A DNA stretch of 64,000 nt from Seminavis robusta. Taxonomy: Eukaryota; Bacillariophyta; Bacillariophyceae; Naviculales; Naviculaceae. Below, piece after piece: positions 1-11,584 of the stretch. Position numbers and translations under genes: made by a program. The notes below the pieces were generated by a model, which saw nothing but the letters and a program-made list of their open reading frames with translations, was not told the DNA's origin and did not search any database. Position 1 is the stretch's first letter, and each line of letters starts with the position of its first letter. Location of the stretch: assembly GCA_903772945.1 (NCBI GenBank), contig CAICTM010000024.1, positions 1 to 64,000 on the forward strand, given 5' to 3'.

Positions 1-848
1 GGAGAAAGAGAGAGATAAAACGTAACTGCACGTAACGTAACTGCACATAACGTAACTGCACGTAAAACTGCTGTGTTATGTAGACTGTTACCGTGCCGTG
101 TTAAGTTGGTAAATCATATAGTTGCCCCATACCCCAGTTAGCTAAGCTAGGAGCCGTATTAGGTACTTGGTACATGTACACTGTCGCTGTAAAGTGTGGT
201 TCGTACGGTACATGTTGGTCTAGTAGTATCGAATAGTAGATACTTTACATACATATACTCTACTAGACAGCTACTATCTGAAGTACTAGCTAGACTTTGC
301 TAGCTACTTTGCTCCATTGCCAAAGGGTCTTTGTTTTTCGAACGAGCCTCCTTCCAATGCGATTGCTTGTAGAAAGACCTTGGATATTTAAGTGTGATTT
401 ACCTTGGAAACCCCTTCTAAAACCGGCATCCACCGTCTTCATCTAGCTGTTAAATGTAGCACACGACAAGAGCTGTACCACAAGCACCACAAAACGTGGA
501 AGAATTATTGTCTACGATTAGCGTCACATTTCACTGGTAAACACACACACCAGTGGCTTTCTCCTTGTCTACTGTCCACCACCATCAATCAGCTGTGATA
601 ACACTGATAGTGGTGATGTTTCGCAGTAGTACCGTATCTGCCAGGTCAAGTGCGATGTTTCGGGATTAGTTGTGAGTGAAGTGTTTCTCAACAGAAAAGA
701 AAGAGGACACATGCATCCGCCTCCTACTACCTCGCCGAAGCATCCTCAAAAGAAGCACCACATTGCTTCTCACAATTCTCAAGAGCAGCCAGCCTACAAT
801 CACTGCAACTACTAGCTACAGTACGGTACTTACCACCACCAGTCTACA
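1..848. other. Repeat-rich spacer, no gene seen
   Basis: No convincing coding region. Positions 21-65 hold three tandem 15-bp units (CGTAACTGCACGTAA with one substitution in the middle unit). Short palindromic words and TA-rich runs follow. Open frames here are short and lack codon structure. Confidence 0.5.
21..65. repeat. 15-bp tandem repeat, three units
   Basis: Units lie at 21-35, 36-50 and 51-65. The first and third are identical and the middle unit differs by one base (G to A). A truncated fourth start follows. Simple local satellite with no visible function. Confidence 0.9.
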
Positions 849-1314
849 ATGTTTCAAGAATCTGCCAACCTGAGCTGGAATGACTTCCACCACCACACCC
901 GAGGAAGTTATGTGGCGGGCTACTTTGACGATGACGAGTCCATTTCATCCTCCAGTATGCACGCGTCGTCCTCGTCGTCCATGTCGTCCAATCGGGGGAG
1001 ATCCGCGCTTCGCAAAATGGAATCCGACGGTAGTATGCGAGATGGTAGGCATGCGTTCCTTGTCATCCTCCAGCAGCAGACGGTCCTTGTCGTCGTCCAC
1101 CAGAGGAGACAGAACCCGAAGGCACAAATCCTGAAGGAATCCCTGCTAGTGCCAGGCGGCAAAGCAGCAGCAGCGCGGCGGCGGCATTATGGGCGGTGTC
1201 AAGCAATATCTAGACATGCAGAGACAACCATCCACCAAGAAAAAGAGTGCTGGACCAACCATGGGCCGAATCAACAAGTCAGGAAAGTTTGTTCCTTCCA
1301 AGAGACTCAAGTAA
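849..1314 (+). pseudogene. Ser-rich coding trace spread over three frames
   Basis: From the ATG at 849 one frame gives an acidic then Ser-rich stretch (FDDDESISSSS, then RGRSALRKMESDGSMRDG) up to about 1046. The next frame then continues a Ser-rich stretch (MRSLSSSSSRRSLSSSTRG) to about 1105. The third frame gives PPEETEPEGTNPEGIPASAR to about 1185. The second frame resumes with a basic tail (MGRINKSGKFVPSKRLK) ending at the TAA at 1312-1314. The pieces abut with no room for introns, so this is either a real gene carrying about three 1-2 nt indels (decay or assembly error) or chance. The tail and the acidic/Ser pieces look protein-like and no homologue was recognised. Confidence 0.35.
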
Positions 1315-3173
1315 AATGGCGGATTGTAGCTACAGTGGCTGGGGAGTGGCTGCTTTGGAAGCAAGCACTCGGCCAGTCACTGCAAACTACTACGGCATTA
1401 TTCACTGCAGGCAGGTCTCTTTTTACCACAGAACGGAAGCCTTACAAACTATCAACAACTGACAACCAATCTTGTCAAGCACAAGAAGAAGAAAACGAAT
1501 TCAATAGTATGCATAAGAATAAATGAAATAGATCATACATATACGCTACATCAATCTCATGCTGCCGATTCAATCAATTCATGTGCTTCGCCGCGAGAAC
1601 TGGGAAAGCTTTCGACGTTGCCTGTCGAATGATCAATGATCGTCAACCCCTCGAGCGTTTGCCGAGTTAGAAGTAGGCTAAGCTGTTTATTGAGATACGG
1701 TACGTGGCAACGGTAGGCTAAGGCATTCCTCAGAATGACGCTGACAACTAAGGACCCTGCGAGACAACCTGACAAAGGGCCAGTGCAGTCTCCCGATACG
1801 GTAGGCAGAGCGGACCGGAAAATTCCAAGATTTCGCCTGCACGGAGTTTGCTTGGAATTGGAGGCAATGCCAGCCAGCCTGTCAGTACCGTAGGGTAGCT
1901 TGCTTTCATCCGACAACTCCAGTAACCCTCGTAGCAACCAAGCACTCTTCAGAGCACACTTCCCAGGACACAGGAAACCATTGCCAATAATCTAGAATTG
2001 TTGCATCTTACTGAGCTAAGAACCCCCTCCTCCCTCCTCTTCTCTTTCTTTTAACTATCCCGCCCCTGCGGGGCAGGTTTTCTTTTGGCTTTACTCAACG
2101 AAAAATTTCGTAACAGGCCATTTTTTCCATAACTGTGCTAAGTTTCCCCTTACCGTGCAACATGTGTCTATGTACTACTTGAGCACTGGATTGTTCATCG
2201 CAGGAAAGCCAGCACTTATCTAAACGAGGCTCACTGGAGGAGAGATGAAGGAGATAGATCTTAAAACTGCAAACTGCAAGGACTAATGGGCTGATTTGAC
2301 CATCATTGACAGCCAACATTACAGTTGTATTCCATCGTAACAACATTAATTGCGTTGGCTTTATCCTTCTATCCGATCGGCATAATTTGCCTGTACTACG
2401 GAATTTCAAAACAAGGTGTCAGCCGAACTGCTATCATTGGTCAGCACATGTCGCTCGGAAAGCCCAGTTGTAGATTGTGAAGCTTCATCTCTTCCAGCAC
2501 TACCAGGCGACATGCCCAGCAAGATCACATCCTAGTAATCTTGAGCTGCAACGTTGCCTAGCCAAATGGCCCCGGAGCCACTGAATGGATACACTGGAAG
2601 CAGTCCTCTGGTACCAAGTACCGGTAGCTACCCTCTACTACTAGCTAGCTAGTTACAGCGTAAGAGCTAGCTAGCTACCTGGCCAACCATTAGCTTGTAC
2701 TCCAGTACACGCCCATAAATAATGGACTTCCTCTCTCAGTTCTCCAAGTACATGAAGAGGTCACTGTAGTGCAAATAGGTTTAGTCGCCTTTGCTTTCGG
2801 TTGTATTTCGGAAATTATAATTTGCGAAGATACCGTTTTGATTCTCCTAGCTAGCTCTAGCTAGAGACTACATGATAGACATCAGCTTTACATCAAACAT
2901 TTCGGTAAGGCAAAAGGAACCACCTGTTTCGGAGTAACCCAAAATTACAATATTTTCAGGGGGAACTTCGTAGATTCCCTCCATTTCTTTCGAAGCCTAA
3001 CGGTTCAAGTAAGTTCAGAATTCGGCGTTCTTTGAACAGCCCTCGGTGAAGTCCACCCTCCCTTGGCGACTGACAAAAGAACCCACCAAGAATTGTTGTT
3101 TCAACTCTCACAATCTCACAAACTCGAAAACACCTCAAAAGAAAAGCACCACCTTCGCAAAAAGATTCACACA
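1315..3173. other. Spacer, no gene seen
   Basis: Small open frames on both strands have no recognisable domain. A GC-rich inverted repeat (CCCGCCCCTGCGGGGC) lies near 2058. Around 2610-2690 TACCGGTAGCTAC and repeated TAGCTAGC words occur, as in most spacers of this window. Confidence 0.5.
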
Positions 3174-3890
3174 ATGATCTCTGCTATTTTGGAACAAGCC
3201 TCTCTATGGAACAACCAGGGAGCCCTTCAGGTATCCCATGGAAACCTTGAGGATGCCTACGGCTCCTTTGCCATGGCTTTGAAGCTCCTTGGCAGTGCCA
3301 ACGCTACGACTTCCTCGCAAACCACAGACTTTGAGACTTCCACTGCTCTGAGCGGCACATCCTTTTTGCTGGAGCCAGTCCACGTTCCAGATTCTGCTGC
3401 GATCATCAATAAGACTGAAGAGGCCAATGCCTACATCTATACCAAGACACTCGCTCTCTCGAGTCCGAACCGCCAATGGGCAGCCCGGGATATCATGTTC
3501 TTCTGCGCCCTGGTCAAGTTCAATTCTGCTCTTGCTTGCCACTTGCAAGCCAACAAAGGAAGCGAAGGAAGAATTCGAGAAGCTTTTCGATTCTATCAAC
3601 ATAGCTTGCAGTACCTCAAGGCATACCCAGATCAGACTGATTCCAGAAGACAAGAATTCGCAACCGTTTTGGCCATGGCTTGCATGAACAACATGGCTCA
3701 AATCCTCCATGAGTTCAATCAGATTGAAAAGGCCAAGGTCTTCATGAACTCTGTCCGAACACTGCTGTCTTCGTTGCAAGAGTCCGATATCGCGGTCACG
3801 TTTGATAGGGCCTCTATTGAAACCTTTGTCTGGAATGAATTCATGTTTGCTTTTACCGCGGATCTTGTTCGCGGTGCACCTGCTGCGTAA
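3174..3890 (+). CDS. TPR-like helical-repeat protein, unknown role
   Basis: Single-exon gene of 238 residues. The first true ATG is at 3174; the open frame reaches further upstream but only through non-ATG codons. The N-terminal segment (about residues 8-35, WNNQGALQVSHGNLEDAYGS followed by FAMALKLL) has the alternating small/large pattern of a tetratricopeptide repeat. Later segments (AREAFRFYQHSLQYLK-like, then MNNMAQILHEFNQIEKAK) add two more helical hairpins. No signal peptide or membrane helix. Such proteins with an N-terminal WNN-x-GA motif are typical lineage-specific diatom proteins of unknown function. It converges on the receptor gene to its right. Gene call sure; function unknown. 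Confidence 0.75.
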   Translation: MISAILEQASLWNNQGALQVSHGNLEDAYGSFAMALKLLGSANATTSSQTTDFETSTALSGTSFLLEPVHVPDSAAIINKTEEANAYIYTKTLALSSPNRQWAARDIMFFCALVKFNSALACHLQANKGSEGRIREAFRFYQHSLQYLKAYPDQTDSRRQEFATVLAMACMNNMAQILHEFNQIEKAKVFMNSVRTLLSSLQESDIAVTFDRASIETFVWNEFMFAFTADLVRGAPAA

Positions 3891-4499
3891 TCCTCCAGGA
3901 ACGGAACAGCAACTCGTGCGTGTAACACCACATGATACTTGCTAGGTCTCTTTGTCACGGAGACATCGATCGGATAATGTACTACTAGAACTGAATTGCA
4001 TGCCAAGTCCTTAGGGTTTACTGCTCTGGGGAAGCTGGAGGTGCCGATGTGCTGTAGTTCCGCATCTGCCGTTCCCAGAGTGAAACAAGCAAGGCGTCGT
4101 GGGCTACACCTACCACTTCCCTTCGCGTTGGGATTTCTCACAACCATGGGAGGGCGAGATGGCCTCTACCGTATACGGTACCATCTCGGCAACGAAAGAA
4201 CCAACATGCCGCGTCTTGTTTTTCTCCACCGGTGCTGTGAGGGTTTGGGTAACACGAGTTGCCGAAGGAGTGCTTCCTCTGCCACACAGCACTTTGGAAT
4301 CGCTGGTAAAGAATACGTGGTACAAGTTCCATCCAACATGGCTACGGTAGCTACAACTCTTCTGACTACAAAAAGATTGTTGGGAAACCGTTTCCTATAA
4401 TTTTGTATGTACGATTAGAGCGTGATTACAACTGTGAACGAACAAAATCTCTTGCAAGCTTTCCAAGTGTGGCTGCTACATCTCCAGCGATCTGTGTCG
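3891..4499. other. Convergent 3' spacer
   Basis: Lies between two convergent genes. It probably holds both 3' UTRs. The overlapping small open frames on both strands look like chance. Confidence 0.5.
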
Positions 4500-7400
4500 T
4501 CACCACTGCGCGACTGATGGATCGCCCATTTCTTCGCCTTCGTTGACGAAGAAAGTCCAGCCCTCACCCTTTCCTTTGATATTCATGAGTCCACGGGGTC
4601 GGACGGGAAGGTTCGGAGCTTGCTGTTCGAGAAGGATGGCGGCAATTTCGGAACATTGAATTCGATTCTCTACCGAGAGCTGACACATTCTTGAAGCCAT
4701 GGTGACAGCATCGCCAAAGAGACAGTAGCGAGGGTGCTTCGTGCCCATGACATTTGCAACCACAGGACCAGACGAGATGCCGATCAGGACACCAACAGTA
4801 CCTCTGCCAGGGTCGTCTTCGTCAAGGAGAGTTTCTTGTGCAGCCCTTGCGGCAGCGATCGAGAAGTTCGCCATCCGTTTCGCGTGATCTGGTTGATCTT
4901 TGACAAGACCAGTGACGGCCAAGTAGGCATCGTTGACAGTCTCCAATTTGAACACATCGTGAGAGGTACAAAGTTCGTCGAATTTGCCATAAAGCCTCTG
5001 GAGCATGTCCGGCACTTTCACCGGTCCAAGCGACTCGGAAATGTCCTCGAAGTTGAAAATCTCGCAAGAGAAAACAGTGCAGTTCTCTTTGGATTCGGGT
5101 TCCACCTTTCGTCCTTCCTTGAGAGCATCGGCGACGTGGCTTGGGAATAAATCGTACAAATCAAGCGACTGCTCCTGCTTATTTTCGTCCTCCTTCCGAA
5201 GTGGTGCCATGGTCGCGATATCCAAACGTTTCAACTGCAAGTCCAACTCTTCAAACGTTGGTCGCCTTCTCGGGTCGCCGACAAGGCACTCCATCATCAA
5301 AGTTTGCGCCTTTGGTGGGCATGTCGGAGGAAGAGGTGGCCGTTTGTTGACCGCTTTGTTTGCAACAGCACAAAGGACCTCGAGAGGGTTTTCACCGTCG
5401 TAGGGATCCTTCCTACTGTACATTTCAAAAATCACCATTCCAAAGGCATACGCATCAGACTCGGCTGTGTTCCCCGTCTCTCCTCGCAAGATTTCAGGCG
5501 CGAGGAAGTACGGGGTTCCAGCTGCCCCCGTTTTATCTGTGTCGATTGTCGAGAGCCCAAAATCCGCAACCTTTAGTAAACAAAAAAGCGTTGCAAAAAC
5601 AGGGGTTAGGCCTCTGCATGCCCAGAAAGCAATCAATGTGACAAACTGAAGCACAAACCTTGGCTCGAAACCTTCCATCCACAAGGATATTTGAAGCTGG
5701 GGCAAAGTGATAATGGGAGTTAGCAGCATAAAACAACAAAGCATTGAAACAGCTAGAAACCCGCTTACCCGCTTACCTTTTAGATCACAATGAACAATCT
5801 GGGGAGTTGCTGCATGAAGAAAGCGAATTCCACTGGCAATATCTCTCAAGATGGGTAACAGAATCCTTGATGAAATAGACGCAATTCAAGCGCACAATTA
5901 GTCAAAGTCGACCGCCAAGGCACAAAACGACGAGGCGACTTACTCTCCGTCAATCTCCATCGTCTCATTGTGGAGACAATCATAGAGAGATCCATGCTCC
6001 ATGAACTCGAGCACAATCATAGAATCATTCTTGGCCATGACCGCCCCCATAATGGTGATTACTGAGGTGTAACAAGATTTTGATGACGTGAGTACAAATA
6101 ATTCCACGCCTCCAAATAGAACAAACCGATACTCACCACATTGATGGCGGAGGGTCGCCAACTTCTTGATCTCTTCCACAAACTCAGCTTTCTGTTTGCT
6201 AAGCTCTTTGTCAGATCGGAAAGTGCCCAACCAGGATCCCTTGCTCGATGCGACACTCATGCCCTCGTCGCCACTCTTCACCGCACTGACCATGGCCGAC
6301 GACTGCTTGGCGCTCATGGATTGGCCCATCTTGGATGGCGCCATCGCCGCTTCTTCCTTCACCAGAGGAACTATTGCTGGTTGCGACGAGGCAACCCTGG
6401 CAGAGAACGACTTGTAAATGTGGTCGTTGGTGGCCTCATCTCCGCTGGGAGATTCGACGTCACCAACGGGATCGACTGGCTTGGGTTCTGGAGAACGCTC
6501 GGTCGCGAATCGCTTCACTGCAACTTCAGTACCACTGCAGAGAAGAGCAAACGGAAAAGGGGGAGTTTTAGGATGAACGAGCCCAAAGGACGGCAAAAAC
6601 AGGCGAAAGGGTGTGAGGTGTATCCTTACCGATACTCGGCTTTGAGGACGTATCCAAAGGTTCCTTTACCAAGGATGCGAGGGGGGTCTTCAAAGATTAA
6701 TTCAGATGCCTCGATTCTCCAAACCAAATCAAGATCCTTACGACTCTTCAAAACATAAATGATGACAGCGATTAGAGCAACCACAAGAACTACCAGAGGA
6801 ATCAGAACACCCAGCAACACTGCCGTGTTTTCTCCAGTTTCATCATATTTGCGGCATATTGAGGGATCGCGTTCGTCCATCAATTCTCGGTGCAACCGAC
6901 AAAGTTCGACTTCAGTGTGGGCTTCCAAACCCAGCGAAGCGCGATAAACACTGAGCTGCTCTAGCTTGCCCTCTTGGTCGGTAATTTCCTTCCATCCCTG
7001 ATCAACACGCATCAGTAGTTCGTCCAACTCGATTGCTCCATCAATGTACTGTCTCGTCAAATCTCCTGCTACGTCCCGCGTGTACTTGGCCAACCCGGGC
7101 AACCGCAAGTTGAAAGCGCCGTTGACTTCTTTGGATAGCGCCCATTGCATGACATTGGTGTGCTCCACGTAAGATTGCTCGGACCACCCCGCCTCAAGAA
7201 AGTTGTTCCCGGGCACCAACTGCGAGTAGCGCCACGAGTCGAGCCAGGACCTGTAGTTGGCCACATCGTAGACGGACGTATCGGGGGAGTTGGTATAGAC
7301 AAAGTAATCCCACAGCAAGTCCTTTCGGTTTTGTGGTGCGGACTTTCGAATCATGGTCCCCAATCCTCCACTCCAATAGAAGGGAACCCTGTTGATTAAC

Positions 7401-8788
7401 TCGCCTTCGAGGGGTGATGGCGGCAATACCGATGCTCTATCGTTGTCGTCGAAGTGACCTCGAGCGGGTATTTTTTCGGCTTTGGGACAGAGCTCTTTGG
7501 TACAGTCAGTAAGTTTTCCAGTGGTCCGGTTGACAACTTGAAGGGACCCAAAGGGTTTGAATCGGTACGGTTCTGCATATTCTCCATTGGCCATGGTTGG
7601 CTGCCATACGACCGTTCCGTTTGCATCGGTGCGATGAACCCCGTTGGGAGTCAAGAACAATCGTTTCCAAGATCCAGGCGGGGCAAATCCAATGGCGCAC
7701 CGTCCCTCCAAGAAGAGGTCACTTTCGGCAGTAGCCCCTGAATTCCAAAGCTCCTTCCAAATTTGGGCGGCATATCCATATCCTTCTCCAATCCTCGGTT
7801 CCATGGTATCGACATCAAAGAAGAACCCTTCTTCAGTTCCTAGGGTCTGATCTGCCGAGGCCCAAGTGCCGTACAAGGCTTCAGCCCACCACCAATCGAA
7901 AATTCCAGCTCCTTTGACAACATCCAAAGGGCAGGCATCGAACGGGTCAGATTCCTTTACAATCCAAATACAGTAGGAAGCAAACACAAAGACGTGAATA
8001 ATAGAAGAAGACTTACCCAATCGAGGAAAGTGACAGAATCCAAAGTCATCTTCGTCTCCATCGTCATTCAAATCTGTTCCGTTGAAGAAGCTCACATACT
8101 GAGCCACTTCTTCCCAAGTATTGGGCAAGGGCAATCCATTTTTTTCGAGCAAATCCAAACGAACGACGGGCACAAAGAAATCTCCATCGTACATTAAGAA
8201 TTCCAAGGCTTTCTGTCCATCCGGATGACGATATTCTCCCATGGCCTTGACTTTGGGAAATACATCTTCCCACTTGAGACGGGCATTATCTTGACGGATG
8301 CGGTCATTGAGAGGTTCGCTGAGCCGGAGGGCGGAAACCTCGGGGAAATGACTGTAGGACATGAAATACCCATCGTAGACTTCGCTGCCTTGGTTGGTGA
8401 TGGTCCCCAAATCGGCAATGGGGTCTTCAAAGATATTGTTGGCATCTGAGAACACAACCCGGCCACCCGTGCAGGCTTCAAATTCCTTGGCTCGAATGGG
8501 GAAGAACTGAGTTGAGATTTCGGTCAGGAACGACAGATAATTGGCCGTCACTCCTTCGTATTGACCACCGGGGGCAAAGTCTTCAAGACCGGGCAGACTG
8601 CAGTTGTATGTCTTGCCGTTGTTGGGGCCCTGGCCGTCGTTATCGCCCCAGAAGTTGCACTGAGCACAAGTGGCCTCCACTTCAGAACTGCAGGTCTCGT
8701 CCGTGTCAAACTGAGCGGCTGCAAGAGGCATCATAACCAGAGCCCAAAAAATCCATCGTAATATCCAACTCTTCCGGCCTGGTCTCAT
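4500..8788 (-). CDS. Receptor: solute-binding ectodomain, protein kinase, nucleotidyl cyclase
   Basis: Six exons were inferred on the minus strand: 8788-6630, 6534-6137, 6061-5944, 5865-5777, 5696-5659, 5570-4500. All have GT-AG junctions and closed reading phase, giving about 1290 residues. The ATG at 8788 opens a clear signal peptide (residues 1-26, ending PLAAAQ). The ectodomain (27 to about 650) reads like a bacterial family 1 extracellular solute-binding protein (LPNTWEEVAQY; a Trp-rich middle; a late YWSGGLGTMIRKS). One membrane helix lies at about 653-678. The kinase has a Gly loop GKGTFG near 707, VAVK Lys near 727, HCDLKASN, DFG near 937 and APE near 958, with an insert of about 100 residues between Lys and helix C. 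The last about 190 residues are a class III cyclase (KLETVNDAY, YCLFGDAVTMASRM). Expected in the plasma membrane, turning ligand binding into cGMP or cAMP. A further in-frame intron (8016-7912) inside exon 1 is possible. Confidence 0.85.
7912..8016 (-). other. Possible in-frame intron in receptor exon 1
   Basis: The minus strand shows GGGTAAGTCTTC at 8018 and CAAAG at 7912. The interval of 105 nt is a multiple of three and encodes an atypical hydrophobic stretch (IIHVFVFASYCIWIV) within the solute-binding-like domain. A nearer acceptor at 7955 would break the frame. It could be spliced, retained or alternative. Confidence 0.45.
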
Positions 8789-9857
8789 GGTATGGTATTG
8801 TATTGTATGGTATGGTATGGTATTCTTCAACCAGATAACACAAATAATAATCAGACGAATAAGAGCAGAACACAAATCAAACAGATAAGAGCACAGGCAA
8901 AAGAAAATAATCGGTGGGTCTATGTTGTTGCCAAAGTGTTGAGTTTCGTGGTCACACCGGTTGCTTCTCATCAGGCCTCATCAGCCCCCCTTCATACTGC
9001 TAGTAATTCCAGTACTGGTACGACCCAAACACCAAAAATCTTGGTGGCATCGCGAGGAGGACTAGACTACCGGGCTACCGGGAGATCTATCCATCAAAAG
9101 TCAAATAAAAGGCTTCCGCCAGAACAGAGAAGAGACATCTGGCCCGTCACTAAAAGTCTTGACTGAGACTCTTGACACTTACTCTACTTTACTGCTGTTA
9201 CGGTACTGGTACTCATACTGGTTTGCTTGATGACCACAAACCAGCTGCAGTAGACAGCGGCTACCATTTATCGTACTATCGGTAAAATTTCAATTTTACA
9301 TTTCTATTTAATACCTCACCTACCTTTTACATCAAAGTACTGTAACGAGTACTCCAGTAATCATCAATTCAGTACAGTTCGGATTACTGTTGATCCCAAC
9401 CATCTTGAACTTTCCCCCTTCGACCATTTCATGTCGAAACGGTCTCATACAAATAGATTGATGAAGTACAAAGCCCTTTTGAAATGTACCTCGGATTGAA
9501 CCAATAAAAGCTACTAGCTATGCATACCGGTAGTGCTCGCTAGTATTGCAAACCCATCTGACTGATGACTTTTTGTGGTTGCATCGAATTCCAAGCGTGC
9601 AAGTGCGGTACCCCACCTTGATTAACAATTATGGAATGCTTCGGACAAATATTACTCCAGTAGCATGATCCATCACAAGTAGATCAGACACTTCCAAGAA
9701 GCCTTCTACTGTACAGTAGCTAGTTACCGGTAGCTACTGGAGTAGTAAAAATAGCTGTAAAAATCATCCTGTAAAGCACCACTCTGCAAAACTGGACACT
9801 GGACAACTGGACGACCCAGCTTTCATTAGGTACGGTACTCAGATCTGAGCTCTGAGT
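8789..9857. other. Receptor upstream region and spacer
   Basis: Directly before the receptor ATG, 8789-8825 is built from GTATGGTATT-type repeats, probably in the 5' UTR. Further out are TACCGGTA and TAGCTA palindromic words. No gene seen. Confidence 0.55.
9850..9857. repeat. hAT target-site duplication, left copy
   Basis: CTCTGAGT abuts the left CAGGG end and is repeated exactly at 13209-13216. Confidence 0.93.
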
Positions 9858-10062
9858 CAGGGTGTGAGAACCAGATAGATTTTGAACTGGTTAGGTTATA
9901 GGTTACAGCAACCAGATAGAAAATTCTATCTGGTTTGGTTATAGGTTACCAACCAGATACAGTAATTCTATCAGGTTAGGTTACAGGTTAGGTTATAGGT
10001 TACATAAATGGTTACGAAACAACCTATCTGGTTACCAAACATGACCTGCCCAAGCTGGCTGC

Positions 10063-11568
10063 CTAATCATCCTGGCGGGCCTCCTCCAACGCCTTTATGG
10101 CCTCCAACACTCCCAACTCCAGCATATCCTGAAAGGCTGGGGAAATCTCTTCTTCGGGTTTCTTCTTAGCAATTCTCTCCAACAGGTCTGTAGTCCGACG
10201 TTTGGCTTTTTCCAGCTGATCCTTCTGCAAGTGGAAGCGGTGTTCGTCCATGAACTTGGAATTCTTATAGGTCAGGACCTTCATTTGGAAAGTAATGTCA
10301 TGCTGGAGCTGCTTGAGAATCCCATCCATCCATGTAGCGGCACTGAAAGTCCGCTCTTGGTGCCCATTGCTCTCTGGGACCGCAAGAATACAGATTGCTA
10401 CGGGATAGATAAGAGGGTAAGCACTCTTCCCATGTGTCTCCCACCACTCCAGCAAGTCAAAATGCTTGGCCACCAGCTCCACATTCTCCACCCATTCTAT
10501 CTTGTTCGTACCAATCGTGCTGATAATTGGGAGCGGGACGTGTCTCTTCTGATTCATCAAGATTGCCACCAGCTTGAAGTCTTGACCGAACCACGCGTCA
10601 ATGGTGGCAGCCACCCGATCAACCCCTTCTTCTTGTGGGGCTTCCTGTTCATTCAAGTATCGCTTGGCGAGAGTATCAACATTGCACGCAAGTCCCCGCA
10701 ACTCCCCGTCTACCTCTTCAACATCCGTGGAGAGAGCAAGTATCTCCGGTATCAAGAACTTGGTGGCAAATGGGTTGACGGACATACCCAGTATGCGGCT
10801 CTTGTTGTTGTGTTTTGCCATATTGGCCCCGTACTCCACCAGGTTATCAACGAGGCGATCAATCAACTTTTTGGGAATAGCATCAAGGTCTGCTTTCTTG
10901 ATCCGCGTCATACCAATCCTGTTCATTGCGCCGGGAACATAGCAGAGCAATGTTTACCCCTCTCCCTCAACAGTTGGCCTGGGACAAGTGGGTGTGCCGT
11001 CGAACTTCTGCCTTGGAAAGTGTGCATTACCGTCCCATTTACCTTCCTTGTCCGGAGTCTCACTGCGTCTTGTTTCTGGCACCCAGTAATGGTCTGCTGT
11101 AACATAGTGGAAAAACACTCGGTAAATGAAAAAGGGAGCGTAAGAAATAGTTCCATTTCCATCGGTTTGAGTCTGCATGAGGATAACTCTCATAGCAAAC
11201 AAGACAGCATACAGTTGAGCAATCATCCAAAATTGGTTGTCGTCCAATTCCAAAGCCTTATGGTTCTTGTTGTAGTAGTGCTTGTAATTCCAGCGACTCC
11301 GAATCATGCCGGCATAGCGCAGCATTACGCCTGCCGACCGAGTATGATTTGGCACAAGTACCATCACCGCGTGCCTCCCGACCTTCTTGAGCTCTTTCAC
11401 GAAATCAATCCATCTTCCTCTTGACTTCTTACTCTGTATCCATCCGGCGGCAGCCTCGGAATCCTTCCTGACTTGCTCGCAGGCCTTAAAAGAATCGCAA
11501 ACCTTCTTGTCTTTGTATCGCTTGCGTCTTCCAATCGAATGCTCAACCACTAACTGCATTTGGTGCAT
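10063..11568 (-). pseudogene. hAT transposase, C-terminal part
   Basis: One minus-strand frame runs from the NGYCVMHQMQLVV region (the conserved Cys/His-Leu block of hATs) to the dimerisation domain (WWETHGKSAYPLI, then QERTFSAATWMDG near 10330). A single in-frame TAA at 10956-10954 interrupts it. A 39-nt GT-AG interval around that stop would restore the same frame, so a very short intron cannot be excluded. Relative to the N-terminal part it lies in another frame, and about 100 residues holding the first two catalytic acids are absent. Best read as an internally deleted transposase. Confidence 0.7.
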
Positions 11569-11584
11569 GACGCAGTATCCATTC

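Noticed and set aside
1557-1937. Minus-strand open frame of 126 codons
   Set aside because: No domain, no good start context, mixed composition; looks like chance.
3996-4400. Open frame of 134 codons between convergent genes
   Set aside because: Overlaps several equal frames on both strands and shows no coding structure.
8789-8971. 61-codon upstream extension of the receptor frame
   Set aside because: It would bury the clear signal peptide that begins at 8788 and it crosses the GTATGG repeats.
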